From: Symsagittifera roscoffensis
Taxonomy: Eukaryota; Xenacoelomorpha; Acoela; Convolutidae
Direction of reading: 5' to 3'
Assembly (NCBI RefSeq): GCF_963678635.1
Contig: NC_087064.1
Location: 59,838,338-59,902,337 of the forward strand
Length of the DNA: 64,000 bases
The position numbers were made by a program, and so were the translations under genes. How positions within the stretch are numbered: the stretch's first letter is position 1; each line of letters begins with the position of its first letter. This document shows, piece by piece, positions 54,857 to 64,000 of this stretch. The notes beneath the pieces are model-generated. The model worked only from the letters and a program-made list of their open reading frames with translations. It did no database searches and was not told where the DNA came from.

Positions 54857-55051
54857 ATGGAAAAAATTTTGACTTCTTTGTTTCCTATGCAGTTCCTTTT
54901 AGTTAGACAATTAATTTCTAGGTACACTATGAAAAAGTGGTCCCCTGAAAATATTACCAGTTCCCTAGCGAATAAGACACATAGAGCTCTCGAACCGTTT
55001 AAAGTTAAAAGTTTGCCAATCAGAAAAATGGTGCATTACGTTTCGAAATGA
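54857..55051 (+). CDS. 64-codon frame with an acceptor just upstream, unrecognised
   Basis: GCTGTTTTTAACAG is a good acceptor. After a 22-nt leader an ATG opens MEKILTSLFPMQFLLVRQL, ISRYTMKKWSPENITSSL, ANKTHRALEPFKVKSLPIR, KMVHYVSK, then TGA. About 37 of 64 codons are purine-first. A second acceptor (TTTCCTATGCAG) lies inside the frame, so the real exon may begin there. The product would be small and basic with a hydrophobic start. Family unknown. Confidence 0.35.
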   Translation: MEKILTSLFPMQFLLVRQLISRYTMKKWSPENITSSLANKTHRALEPFKVKSLPIRKMVHYVSK

Positions 55052-55563
55052 ATTGTATGTTTCGTTGTTTTGTAAAACCTCATCCCTCACCATTTTAAGT
55101 TGAAAATTTCAAAAAAAGTATGTCAAAATTGAGTTTTGATGACACATAAATGAACAAGATTTAAAAACCAAAATCGTGTTTATTTATTTTTCATCAAAAC
55201 TCAATTTTGGCAAACTTTTTTGGTAGTTTTTAGAATAAATTAAAGCGATCATTTTCTTAATTTAAGCAGAATAGAAGAGTTACAGTTTTCAATCTGAAAA
55301 ATTCCTGACTCAAAAACTTCGCTATATTGCTTGAAATAAATAATATATACACAAATTAGGTTTCAAATTATTACCTGCGAAAGTGGTACCAGTAAATCAT
55401 AGTGGTACCAGTTGTTAAAACGTGTATCCTATCTAGATTGAAATCAATAAAGTTGGTCTCTGGAAAAAAAATCTCTCCGATTACAAATAATCTACCTTTT
55501 TCTCCAAAAACTTGAACATAAAAGCGTCTTTAGATGCAAAATAGGTCAAACAAGACCGCTCAA

Positions 55564-55757
55564 GGGGAGCGGTGGTGAAATGGTTACGTCTCCGCCTCTC
55601 AATCGAAAGTGCTCCGTGCTCGTTGCTTGTGGGTGAAGCAATTTTACCCAGTCCAGAAAAATAACCAAAAAAGTTGCATGTAGTTCTTAAACAGGGGCAC
55701 AACAGCGGTTCGCCGTGATGAGCTGTACAGCTCTTGTGTTGGTCCTTTCCCCCGTAG
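55564..55757 (+). mobile_element. tRNA-derived SINE-like element
   Basis: The head GGGGAGCGGTGGTGAAATGGTTACG has a clear A-box, and TCTCCGCCTCTCAATCG resembles a tRNA anticodon arm. The B-box region (GTGCTCCGTGCTCG) is eroded. About 100 bp downstream a GC-rich conserved-looking block GCGGTTCGCCGTGATGAGC / TGTACAGCTCTTGTGTTGG could be the SINE body. The tail is AT-rich. Class by resemblance only; no second copy is in this window. Confidence 0.5.
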
Positions 55758-57669
55758 ATAATTGGTCTTAATCTGAATTTTAATCAGTCTGCACTTCAAT
55801 TTGTAGTAAAGTTTCTTCTGAGTTTTTTTTTCAAAACAATGTAAGTTTGAAGTTGTACATTTTGAGACAGCTATGTTCGTTGAACTTTGGATGTTTTATT
55901 TTTTCTTGTTAAAATAAATCATATTTACAGGTTGGACAATATATATAAATGGGTTTACAGGGCACATATATCAACTAAAAATTCTGTCAAGTAATTAGTA
56001 AAAAAGTACATCTTAAAAAAATGATCACAGTTAAAATATCTTTTCGATTCCAACCTAAATCAATATCATTATGCTTTTCGCAAGTTTTTAGTTCTATTTT
56101 CAAAATGGCCTCAAAAAGTATCTTGATTTAAAACAAAAATCGGAGAACTAGATAAGAGTAAATCGAATTATACAAATTTTAAAGCTTCTTCCAATTGACT
56201 TTTTGTTACCTTTTTAACTGTAAGTTTTTCAAGGTACATTAAGTTTTGATTAAATAGTTTTGATCTAAAAGGGTGATGGAAATACACACATATGAGAAGT
56301 GATACTATCTATATTTTAATGAAATTGCAGAGGAAAGAGCCTCTGAACTCATAGCTCCTGTTTACTCAGATACGGTTGACGAAAATCTCAAGACGTTAAA
56401 TTAATCGTTATTCTATAGTTTTCACGAGAAATTTATAATCTTGTAATTTTTTTCATTATGACCGGTATTGTTTCAAAAATTCAGACTGCGTAAAATTTTT
56501 TTCAAGGACAGATAAATTAAATAAAAATTGATTGAATATTGAGCAATCCAACTCCTTCAAAAACCAAAAGTCCGCCCATTTTACATTTTGAGCTGTCAAT
56601 GCTATAATTCCGCAAGGGCGTCGTTATTCACTAATTTTGAAGCGGAGCGCGTGCTAAAAAAAACTAGTTTTTTTTCGGTCAAAATCTTCCATTTTGGCTT
56701 GAAGAAAAATCCATTCCTATAAGGTAGCTATCGAACGATTAAACACATGCGAATTAAAACTTTTGGTCCAGAAAAATGTCATTAAAAATTTTGGTATTTA
56801 TTGAAAATTGCTTTCCGCACTCAGCCAAAGTCAGCCGTTGCGCTAATTGTAATAGAAATCTGAAAAGGAGTTGTCTAAGTTTTGTTCATCTTGTCATTGA
56901 AGAAAGAAATTCTTTCTTGCGGTTTAATTAGGATAAAAAGTATCTAAAATACGTCAAAACTTTTGACTGAAAGGTTATTTTTCAGTAAATGATTAAAAGC
57001 ATTGATGTCGAAAATAAACTCACCGAATTTTGCCATTTTGCTTTTTATTTGTGGAGGAAGAGTAAAAGTGATTTAAAATTGAAAAAAATTCAAAATGTAT
57101 GGGAGCAAAAGGAATTGATTGTACCACTTGTGAGGTTGCAATTGAAAGGTATTTTTATTTCTAAATTTTAGCCAACTGCTCTGTTTTCTTATTCCGAGCT
57201 AAACTCTGCAACCTTTTCAATTGTTATATTTGTAAAATGGAAAACAAGCCGTATAAAAAAATTCTTTCGTCCAATAATTACCTTCATGAAATGAGTCTTT
57301 ATTTTAAAGGCGCTCTTTATCTGATTGGCTGCTCAGTTTTATTTACGGCTTTACGGAATTTTGAAAAAATTGAGGTTATTGCAATTAGTAAAAACTAAAT
57401 TTTACTCTAGTTCATAATATTTAGATTCTTTTTCATCAACTTCATGCGAAAGAGCCGTATGCAAATTATATGTTGATTTAATCCACAAAAACAGAATTGA
57501 TTACAAAAGCCGAGTGCTTCATTGGAAAATGGAACAAGTTTAGTCGAATGTGACAATGGACTTGACAGACTATTTTACAGTGGTTTCAGACTATTTCAAA
57601 AGACTTCAGAAAAGATTCAAAACAAATTTGCTCAGGCTCAAAAACTGATTAAAAAAATTTGCTCAAAAA
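55758..57669. other. AT-rich; contains a decayed hAT-like fragment
   Basis: 56570-56720 (AAGTCCGCCCATTTT, GAAGCGGAGCGCGTGCTAAAAAAA) is weakly similar to the GC-rich interior of the hAT-like element at 2788-3095. No gene supported. Confidence 0.35.
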
Positions 57670-57835
57670 ATACCAGTGAAATTTGTTTATAAAGTTAAGG
57701 GGTTTGAAAATTGCATTCTGGCCCATTTGGGATATTTAACGTGTAACTTATTGCGTTCTTATAACATTCGTAAGCGGGGCATTAAATTGTTTAATACGAA
57801 ATTGAGGCGTTCCAAGTCAATTGTTGTGATATTAA
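57670..57835 (+). mobile_element. Diverged family A fragment
   Basis: AAGTTAAGGGGTTTGAAAATTGC, CCCATTTGGGATATTTAACG and AAGCGGGGCATTAAATTG...GGCGTTCCAA follow the order of the A middle part. A 68-codon frame here is derived from it. Confidence 0.5.
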
Positions 57836-57863
57836 AATACAAGCTGCTAAAACCAATAAAAAC

Positions 57864-58440
57864 AAGGATAGCGGGCTACTGAGAAAGTAGCACAGGTTGT
57901 TCCGACCATAGTTTGTAGAAAACTACGGTTTAAAAAGTTTTTTTTTTCAAATTATTGAAGTTTTTTTTCTGCTTGGTGTGACAAAGACAAAAAAGATCTG
58001 ACGTAACAACATAAGTAAGGCATATTAGACAATCACAGTGATATAAGCTAATTGAAAAAAATGTTGTCGAAAAATAACTAAAAAACTAAACAAAGAACTG
58101 TAAAAAAAAATTTCAAAATTTTTCCAGAAACTTTTTGATTTTTTTTGAAATTTTGGTTCCCAAAACGATGCTAAAAAACTCCAAAAACAGTTTTAATTGC
58201 TTAAAATTAAATTTGAGGACTAAAATTAGGCCTAATTCTTCTGCTGTAGGCCTGCTCGTATGCTTTAATTGATCGAATTAAGACGAAAACTCAAAAATTT
58301 GAAACCGGTTTTTCTCGACAATGGAAAAAAAAATTTTGAAAAATTTCAAATATGGTTCGAAACACGACTGAAAAGGCTTTATATTGATATATTAATCAAG
58401 CCAGTCTAATAATCATTAGTCGTATTTGATTTTGCGTGGA
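57864..58440 (+). mobile_element. Family D element adjoining the RT remnant
   Basis: AACAAGGATAGCGGGCTAC, a partly decayed hairpin, GTTGTTCCGACCATAG; body with GATCTGACG, GACAATCACAG, GCCTGCTCGTATGCTTT; end motif TGATTTTGCGTGGAAAACG. The D end coincides with the 3' break of the RT pseudogene. Confidence 0.8.
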
Positions 58441-59125
58441 AAACGAAAAGAAAAAAGTGCGTGTCATCTGCACACAATACTACATTGCACGAAGTAGGTA
58501 ATTGTTTGCTTCAGTCGTTGATATACAGATTGAAAAACAGCGTTGCCAAAACGATGCCCTGAGCGACACCTTGATGCAATGAAATCCAGTCTGATTCTAT
58601 TTTGTTGACAATTGTTTTCCGTTGCCGGTTGCTGATGAAAACATTTATCAATTCAAGTTTTAAATTTTGTTGTAGAAACCTATGATCAATAGAATCGAAT
58701 GATTTGGAAAAATATAATAAAAAGCCAGCAGCATATTTGGTGCTATCAATTGACTTTCTGAAAATTTGGTGCTGAATAAAAATGCATCAAATATTGAATG
58801 GGAGATTCAAAAACGGAATTGAGTGTTGCTTAACAGGTTTTGCGATAAAAGATATTCATTTATTTGTTTTTCCAGAAATTATCGAAAATTTTGATCCCGC
58901 AAATGTTATTAAAATTGGCCTGTAGTTTTCTGGTAGTTCTGGATCGAGTTTGTTTATTGCTGTGACAATGGCTTTTTTAAGCTAATCGGGAAAAATATAG
59001 TTTTTCAGATACTCATTGAAAAGGAAAGTAAGATGCGTGTTTATTTCATTGCAACCGTCTTTTAGTGCACATGCTGAAATTCCAGAAGAGGGCCTCAGTG
59101 GCTTTTTAGAATTGAGTTTTAAAAG
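58441..59125 (-). pseudogene. Non-LTR retrotransposon reverse transcriptase remnant
   Basis: The minus strand shows the order expected of a LINE RT. It reads LRPSSGISACALKDG, then an interrupted EYLKNYIFPD, then LPENYRPI (the conserved NYRPIS-type box). Motif A is FSKSFDSID, in which the usual Asp before FSK is Tyr, so a catalytic residue is lost. Motif B is HQGVAQG, followed by FNLYIND, and motif C is CADDT (YADD-type). There are several in-frame stops and a deletion between motif A and the VFISNRQR segment. The frame breaks at both ends; endonuclease and 3' domains are absent. CR1/Jockey-like clade by motif style, not by computation. Not functional. Confidence 0.85.
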
Positions 59126-59680
59126 TCAGATTTTTTAAATTTACATATTGTTTGGGGAGGGGTTAAAATGAAAACATAAAAATGGTTAGAATAACTTTTT
59201 TGTGTTTTAGCAGTTTTTCATCCAAAATTTTTCAAACTGGCCGTCTCAGGCCGTCCAAACATTCACAATTTTGCTCTAATAATATACTATAAGTCACCTT
59301 TTGATTAAAATTGCAAAAAAGTTAAAAGATAATCTACGAAAGCTCCAGGCTAAGAGTTTATATGCAAAGCTGAGCTCGTCAGGGTGCAATATAAATTTTA
59401 ATAGTAGGTTTCAATTGTTCCATGACTGCATCATTATAATTCAATATGATTTAGAAAAGAATGAATGCTCAGCCTCGTGGAAAAGAAACCAGTAGATTAA
59501 AAGAAGATAATTTTTTTGATGCGAACATTAAAATGTCTCGTGTAGTTAATTGCTTCGCTTGGGTCAATTTTTGTGTTCGAGGTGGTTTTTTTCTGAAAAA
59601 AGGTCAACTTTTTATCTATTCAACCTTCGAAGTACAATTTTAAATCATATAACATAAACTGATGTGTAGTGTTCAATTTT

Positions 59681-59681
<1 letters not shown>
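59126..59681. other. AT-rich region, no gene recognised
   Basis: Two overlapping frames of about 60 codons (59301-59495 and 59461-59643) have no splice or composition support. 59560-59600 carries a weak A-like motif (TTTTTGTGTTCGAGGTGG). Confidence 0.4.

Positions 59682-59747
<66 letters not shown>
59682..59747. repeat. (TA)n microsatellite
   Basis: A TA dinucleotide run of about 65 bp with a single AAATA interruption near its start. Confidence 0.97.
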
Positions 59748-59749
<2 letters not shown>

Positions 59750-60148
59750 CCAATAAAATGGTTTGAAAATTGCCACCTTGACCAATTAAGAATCAAAATA
59801 TTTCAGCAGAGCCATATATTTCTTTCCAATAAAAAGCAGACTTCGGATCGTTCCCAATAGAATAGAGAAGTTTCGAAAAAAAATGAAAGAATACTTGATC
59901 TCGGGTTGTTTTATTCCTCCAGATAAATTTTGACTCGGTAAATAGCAATTTTTCTGTGAGCAGTTTTAATTCGTCTTGTAAATTGTTCCAAAAAAATTGA
60001 AGCTGAATTTTTGGTCTGTTTAAAAACTTGCTAAATGAAAATTAAATAGGTTTGTCCTTGATATAGCGTACGTGTATGATTTAGAAAAAAATCTCGTTTT
60101 TGTTTGAATTTTTTTTTTCAGTTTTTTGAAGATTTTGAGTAATGACCT

Positions 60149-60430
60149 TTGGCCCGTACTCATAGAGTAATTTCAGATAAGGTACACCGTCTGTTCTTCA
60201 AGCTATCTTATTTTCGGCCGGAGAGATTCGTGCAACTTCTTAGGCTAATACCAATCTTAACCTTACTCTTGTATCTCCTAGTCTCAATAGATCTAGTGTA
60301 TACTGGTTTTCGCGAGTTAGTTCTTGAGGTTTATCTCGAAGGAGAACAACTGTATTCAAATATTTATTCAAATTGTTCTATGCTGAAACTACAAGTAATT
60401 TCAGCACTTACAAATAATCGTCAATGCTAG
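60149..60430 (+). CDS. Weak coding candidate with a hydrophobic segment
   Basis: An open frame after GTAATTTCAG (60175) includes LFFKLSYFRPERFVQLLRL, a membrane-like IPILTLLLYLLVSIDLVY, and TGFRELVLEVYLEGEQL. GC content is above the flanks. The purine-first fraction is only about 43 percent by hand count, so the coding claim is weak. Facing it on the minus strand (60628-60945) is another 105-codon frame rich in hydrophobic residues (FCVNLMNSQIAVQVVISAVF) with an internal TTTTTTCAG acceptor. Either or both may be chance. Confidence 0.2.
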   Translation: MARTHRVISDKVHRLFFKLSYFRPERFVQLLRLIPILTLLLYLLVSIDLVYTGFRELVLEVYLEGEQLYSNIYSNCSMLKLQVISALTNNRQC

Positions 60431-61123
60431 AGATGGAAAATGATTGGTTAGTTAGTGAAATTTTATAGTGATAGTTTTATCAATAATATAATCGGTTTAT
60501 AAATACTAGTTCAGAACTGGTTCCAATTTCTCCATTTTTATCAGCAAAAAGACATTACAGACTGTGCACTGATGCAAGCAGTTGTGTTTGTCTGTGTTAT
60601 ACCCGATTTGTTCCAACATAATGTCATCTATCCGACAATTTTTACAAGGATCAAATCACTATTTAAAAGCTCTAAAGTAGTTTTAAATTTTAGTTGAACA
60701 AAAGAAGCTATATTTACAAAGACTGCTGATATTACGACTTGCACCGCAATTTGACTGTTCATCAAGTTGACACAAAAGATAGGCAACCAGACTTTGTGCT
60801 TTAGGTAGCGAGTAAATTCAAGAAAAACTTTCCAAAAATCTGAAAATCTGAAAAAATAAAAGTGAAACATTTCTATCAACTCTAAGCAGCAGTTGGAAGT
60901 TTTAGATCCGAGATAACCCATAATAGACAAAATTATCATGAGCATTTTGGTTTGTTGAAAAATTTTAAGTCTACGATTAATCTTCCGGCTTGTTTTTCTG
61001 GAGCGTCAAGCCACAAGCGTAAGCCGAGTCGCCTTAAGTTAGATTTACATCTTTCAGCATTTTTCTGAAAAGCGTATTAATTAATAAGCAAACATAGCTA
61101 CATTTTGTTAGTTGAGTTATTTT

Positions 61124-61653
61124 GCTCTGACTTTCGAAGAAAGTGACGGAATATTTGTGCTCTGTTGTTTTTTTTCGAGAAAATTTTCGACTTTTTTAAC
61201 TAGCATTTTTGGTCAGAATTTTGTAAAACCCTTCATGAGTTTCTGTTTATCAGAGCTCGATTCTTAAAAAATATATATATTTTTCAAATTATGTGGGTTT
61301 AAAGAATGCCAATTTAGTCATTTCAGAACAATTAAGGCACGATATATTTCGTGGCAATAAAGCGTAAGCGGAGATTCAATGCGTTTTAGAAATTGTTTCC
61401 AATTGAATTGAGCCACACTCATTGGTCTAATTAATATACTGATATATGCAAATTAAATCATTTGTACTATACATAGCGTGCGGGGGATGATTTTAAAAAA
61501 AAGTATATCAAAAAGCTGTGTAAAATATTTTCAGTTTGTTTTTTGAAAATTTTGTTTTGTTTTACATTAATCCATTATGTTTGTTACAGTCATTTTGTTT
61601 TACATTAATCCATTAAATTAGAACGCAGTCAGAATATTTAAGATTTGGCTAGT
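61124..61653 (+). mobile_element. Diverged family A element, full-length layout
   Basis: GACTTTCGAAGAAAGTGACGG (hairpin ACTTTC-GAA-GAAAGT), TTTTTTAACTAGCATTTTTGG, CGATATATTTCG, AGCGTGCGGGGGATGATTTT and CAGTCAGAATATT follow the A order. The GGGC/GCCC terminal hairpin is lost. Confidence 0.75.
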
Positions 61654-62184
61654 TTCTATCACAGAAATTAATCAAAAATAGTCAGTTTTTTGAAGAGTCG
61701 CCAAAGTTAAAGCAATTTTCTCAATAAACTTGTGAAGTTTTTGCTGTATGTGTGTTAGCTGAAAGCAATGATTGACGTAGACTCAAGTTTTAACTTGCTA
61801 CATTATAAAAAACGTTTTTAATTTTTCAGTTTGGAAGGTCTGTTTTGTGTTTTCTATGATCCAAAAAATTAAGTTATGGAAATTGAAAGTGGTCATCATC
61901 GATATTTTTGTAGTTTTGGTCACAAAAAGATTTTTATTATTTTGGTGGTATATGTTAGTAGCTTGTTAGTTCCTTGTTAAACTTTGGATTTACACAAACT
62001 CAAAAAAGTAAGCTCAAAATTAATTTTTTATTAACACAACTGAAATTACCATTTGCATAAACTGAAGTATAAAGTAATAAAAATTATGCTTGTTTTGACT
62101 GCAACAACCTTCTAATCTTTAATGCTTTTTAATGTATATCTAGTGAAATTTTGATTTAAGAACTTGTGTAAATTGATTTTCTTG

Positions 62185-62475
62185 GAAAAGTATGCCCCAT
62201 ATGCTTTTTAAGGCACATGGTGATATTTTTGGCATGTAGGAACATATTAGTTAGATTGGTAGCATGCCTTATTTTGAAAAAAAATTGTTAGCTGTCTTAA
62301 ATGCCCGCTTACCTATCACTAGCAATTAGAGTATCGCACATAGTTACCTATCCCAAATAGACCAATTGGCTTGTTTCAAACGTTTATAACGTTTTTTTAT
62401 TTTTTTTTCAACTTGAACACAAGGCCTCAATAGCTTTCAGATGACTTAGGAAAAAATCCCTTCAGCAACGGCTAG
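62185..62475 (+). repeat. Repeat J, copy 1 (family A/B relative)
   Basis: GGTGATATTTTTGGCATGTAGGAACA, TTAAATGCCCGCTTACC, GAACACAAGGCCTCAATAGC and AACGGCTAGC recur in order about 600 bp downstream. Confidence 0.7.
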
Positions 62476-62788
62476 CTATAACATCGAAATTGGATCGATT
62501 GAGCACGCAATAACCCCACGTTATGACCAAATAAAACGGTAAAACGCTTCAAAAGACGCAGTCAAACACAAGCTCATGGTTGATGTGTTCATAACATGCA
62601 TTTAATTGGCCGACAAATGTTTATTTTCATGAGTTTCGAACAAAAAAAATTGAAAAAAATAAATTAAGAAAAATTAGGTTTTTTTGTGTGTTTTTTTAAC
62701 GAACATTGCTTATAGAAAAGGAAATTGTCGAATTATTGCTCTAATTTTGTTTCTGACTACCGAAAGTTGTTTTCTGCAAAAAAGTACT

Positions 62789-63065
62789 ATGTGATGTTTT
62801 TGGCATATAGTAACAAATTAGTTAGATAGCTAGCCTGCCTTAATTTGGAAGTATTAATGAGCCGTCTTAAATGCCCGTGTAACGCGCGTAATTAGTTATT
62901 CCAAATAGCCAAAATGGCTATTTTCAAATTTTCATAATGTTTTTTAATGTTTTTTTTTTCAAGCTGAACACAAAACCTCAATAGCTTTGAGATGAATTAG
63001 GAAAAAATAACGCCAATAACGGCTCGCTAATTGGTCTGGAAAAAAACACACCTCGAGCACAAATA
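62789..63065 (+). repeat. Repeat J, copy 2
   Basis: TGTGATGTTTTTGGCATATAG, TTAAATGCCCGTGTAACGC and GAACACAAAACCTCAATAGC lead into CACACCTCGAGCACAAATA, a family A-type end signature. This ties repeat J to the A/B group. Confidence 0.7.
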
Positions 63066-63114
63066 AAAACAACATTTTAAGATCTATGGAAGAGCGTTCG
63101 TTTGAATAGCACAA

Positions 63115-63347
63115 AATAAATTGCTCGTTGACCGTCCCAAATTAGCCTAATTGGTAATCCTCAAACCCTCCTAAGTATGCAAAAATTGATCTGAAATCTT
63201 TAAAGAAGTTTAAGTTCACGACAACAATATTTTTTGAAAGATAAAACAAAGTTCTGGCAAAAACTGCTAGTTAAGAAGACGGAATTTGTCCGGAGAAAAA
63301 ACCCACCGAACATAAATAATCCATCGGTTTCATCAAAAATCGGAACA
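63115..63347 (-). mobile_element. Diverged family A fragment, reverse orientation
   Basis: CGTTGACCGTCCCAAATTAGCC, CTGCTAGTTAAGAAGACGGAATTTGTC, ACCCACCGAACATAAATAATCC, ATCGGAACAA: the right half of an A element on the minus strand. Confidence 0.7.
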
Positions 63348-64000
63348 AATTGCAATTTAACTACGGATTTCATCAAAACTGGATCGTGGTGTTGTTCATC
63401 TTAGCCTAAAAAATCAGGTAAAATTTTCGCAAATAGACCATTTGACCCCATAGTAAAGTTTAATAGTTCTGAATGGTTTCAATCCTAAATTTTTGGAAAT
63501 TTTAAATGAATACATTTTACTGATCATGATTTTTGCCTTGACAAACTCGAAAGTAAAAAGAAATCACAGTTTTGGTTAGTTTGGTTTTTCTAAAGAAGCA
63601 TGAGGAAGCATAGCAGTGTTGTAAAGGACAAAAATTTTGTATTTTACAAGCAAGGCGCGGTTAATTGTAAACATGAAGCTTGTTCCGCCCTCCAAAAATT
63701 TTTGATGACAGATGAAAGTTTTCAAAATAAAACAAACTAGCTTGTTGAGCTCCTCTTATTCCCAATGAAGAACATACTTAAAAAAATTTTGTACCGCGTT
63801 TAAAAACTAAGCGTTTAAAATCATTTTTGATTTTAGACCATTTTTTGATTCTGGTCTGTTAGGGGCCAAGTAAAAATTTTACCTTTTTTAGGCCATCAAC
63901 CAAACTACTTTTGATCAGCTTTCATTTACATGCAAAAATAACCCCATAGCTGGGTCTCGGATCCCCAGGCAACGTGATCACCATTAAAAAAAAAAAACGG
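63348..64000. other. AT-rich region, no gene recognised
   Basis: Nothing supported up to the window edge. Confidence 0.4.

Noticed and set aside
1-64000. CRISPR arrays, bacterial promoters, ribosome binding sites, rRNA operons
   Set aside because: None seen; the base composition, intron-like signals and MITE content are eukaryotic.

Overview
This window reads as AT-rich eukaryotic, probably animal, nuclear DNA. There are no bacterial-style operons, no rRNA and no intact tRNA genes. Coding sequence appears only as short, relatively GC-rich islands bounded by plausible GT...AG splice sites, and these lie in a background of short interspersed repeats. A precise organism cannot be named. Small exons, very short introns, ATGs that directly follow a splice acceptor, and a possible 55-nt spacing between two genes would suit a lineage with spliced-leader trans-splicing (some tunicates, flatworms, cnidarians, nematodes). 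That is inference.

Repeats dominate. At least four related families of short non-autonomous elements (called A, B, C and D here) recur on both strands. One end of each has AACAAG, then a small hairpin, then AATGTTCCGAC. The other end, in A to C, has a second small hairpin next to GGAACAA. The hairpin sequence differs between families and copies while base pairing is largely kept, which is the most unusual repeat observation here. Other mobile DNA: a hAT-like element nested in a B element with an 8-bp target duplication (2788-3095) and an inverted truncated relative (21805-22062); a roughly 2.1-kb element with inverted arrays of subterminal repeats (37670-39800); a decayed non-LTR reverse transcriptase (58441-59125, minus); a decayed mariner/Tc1 transposase (about 32200-32325); tRNA-derived SINE-like units; and several tandem duplications (22.7-25.8 kb, 45.0-46.5 kb, 49.1-52.8 kb), two of them interrupted by later insertions.

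Candidate genes from left to right: an acidic C-terminal exon followed 55 nt later by a new ATG exon (1166-1373, plus); a secreted multi-KR prepropeptide with a possible C-terminal disulfide-loop peptide (10879-11417, minus); in-phase 24-nt microexons on the plus strand (10689, 13712, 20764); a beta-helix-like coding segment with a 52-nt intron (14394-14790, plus); a duplicated membrane-type reading frame (22882-23109, with a damaged copy at 25074-25265); coding-like blocks at 26388-27088 and 30040-30480; exons at 36419-36774 (minus); and coding-like exons at 52320-55051. No confident orthologue is recognised for any host gene. All gene calls rest on splice sites, open frame, codon texture and local base composition.

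A 200-base run of N (18246-18445) marks an assembly gap. Long stretches hold only AT-rich sequence in which nothing could be supported, and these are listed as such.
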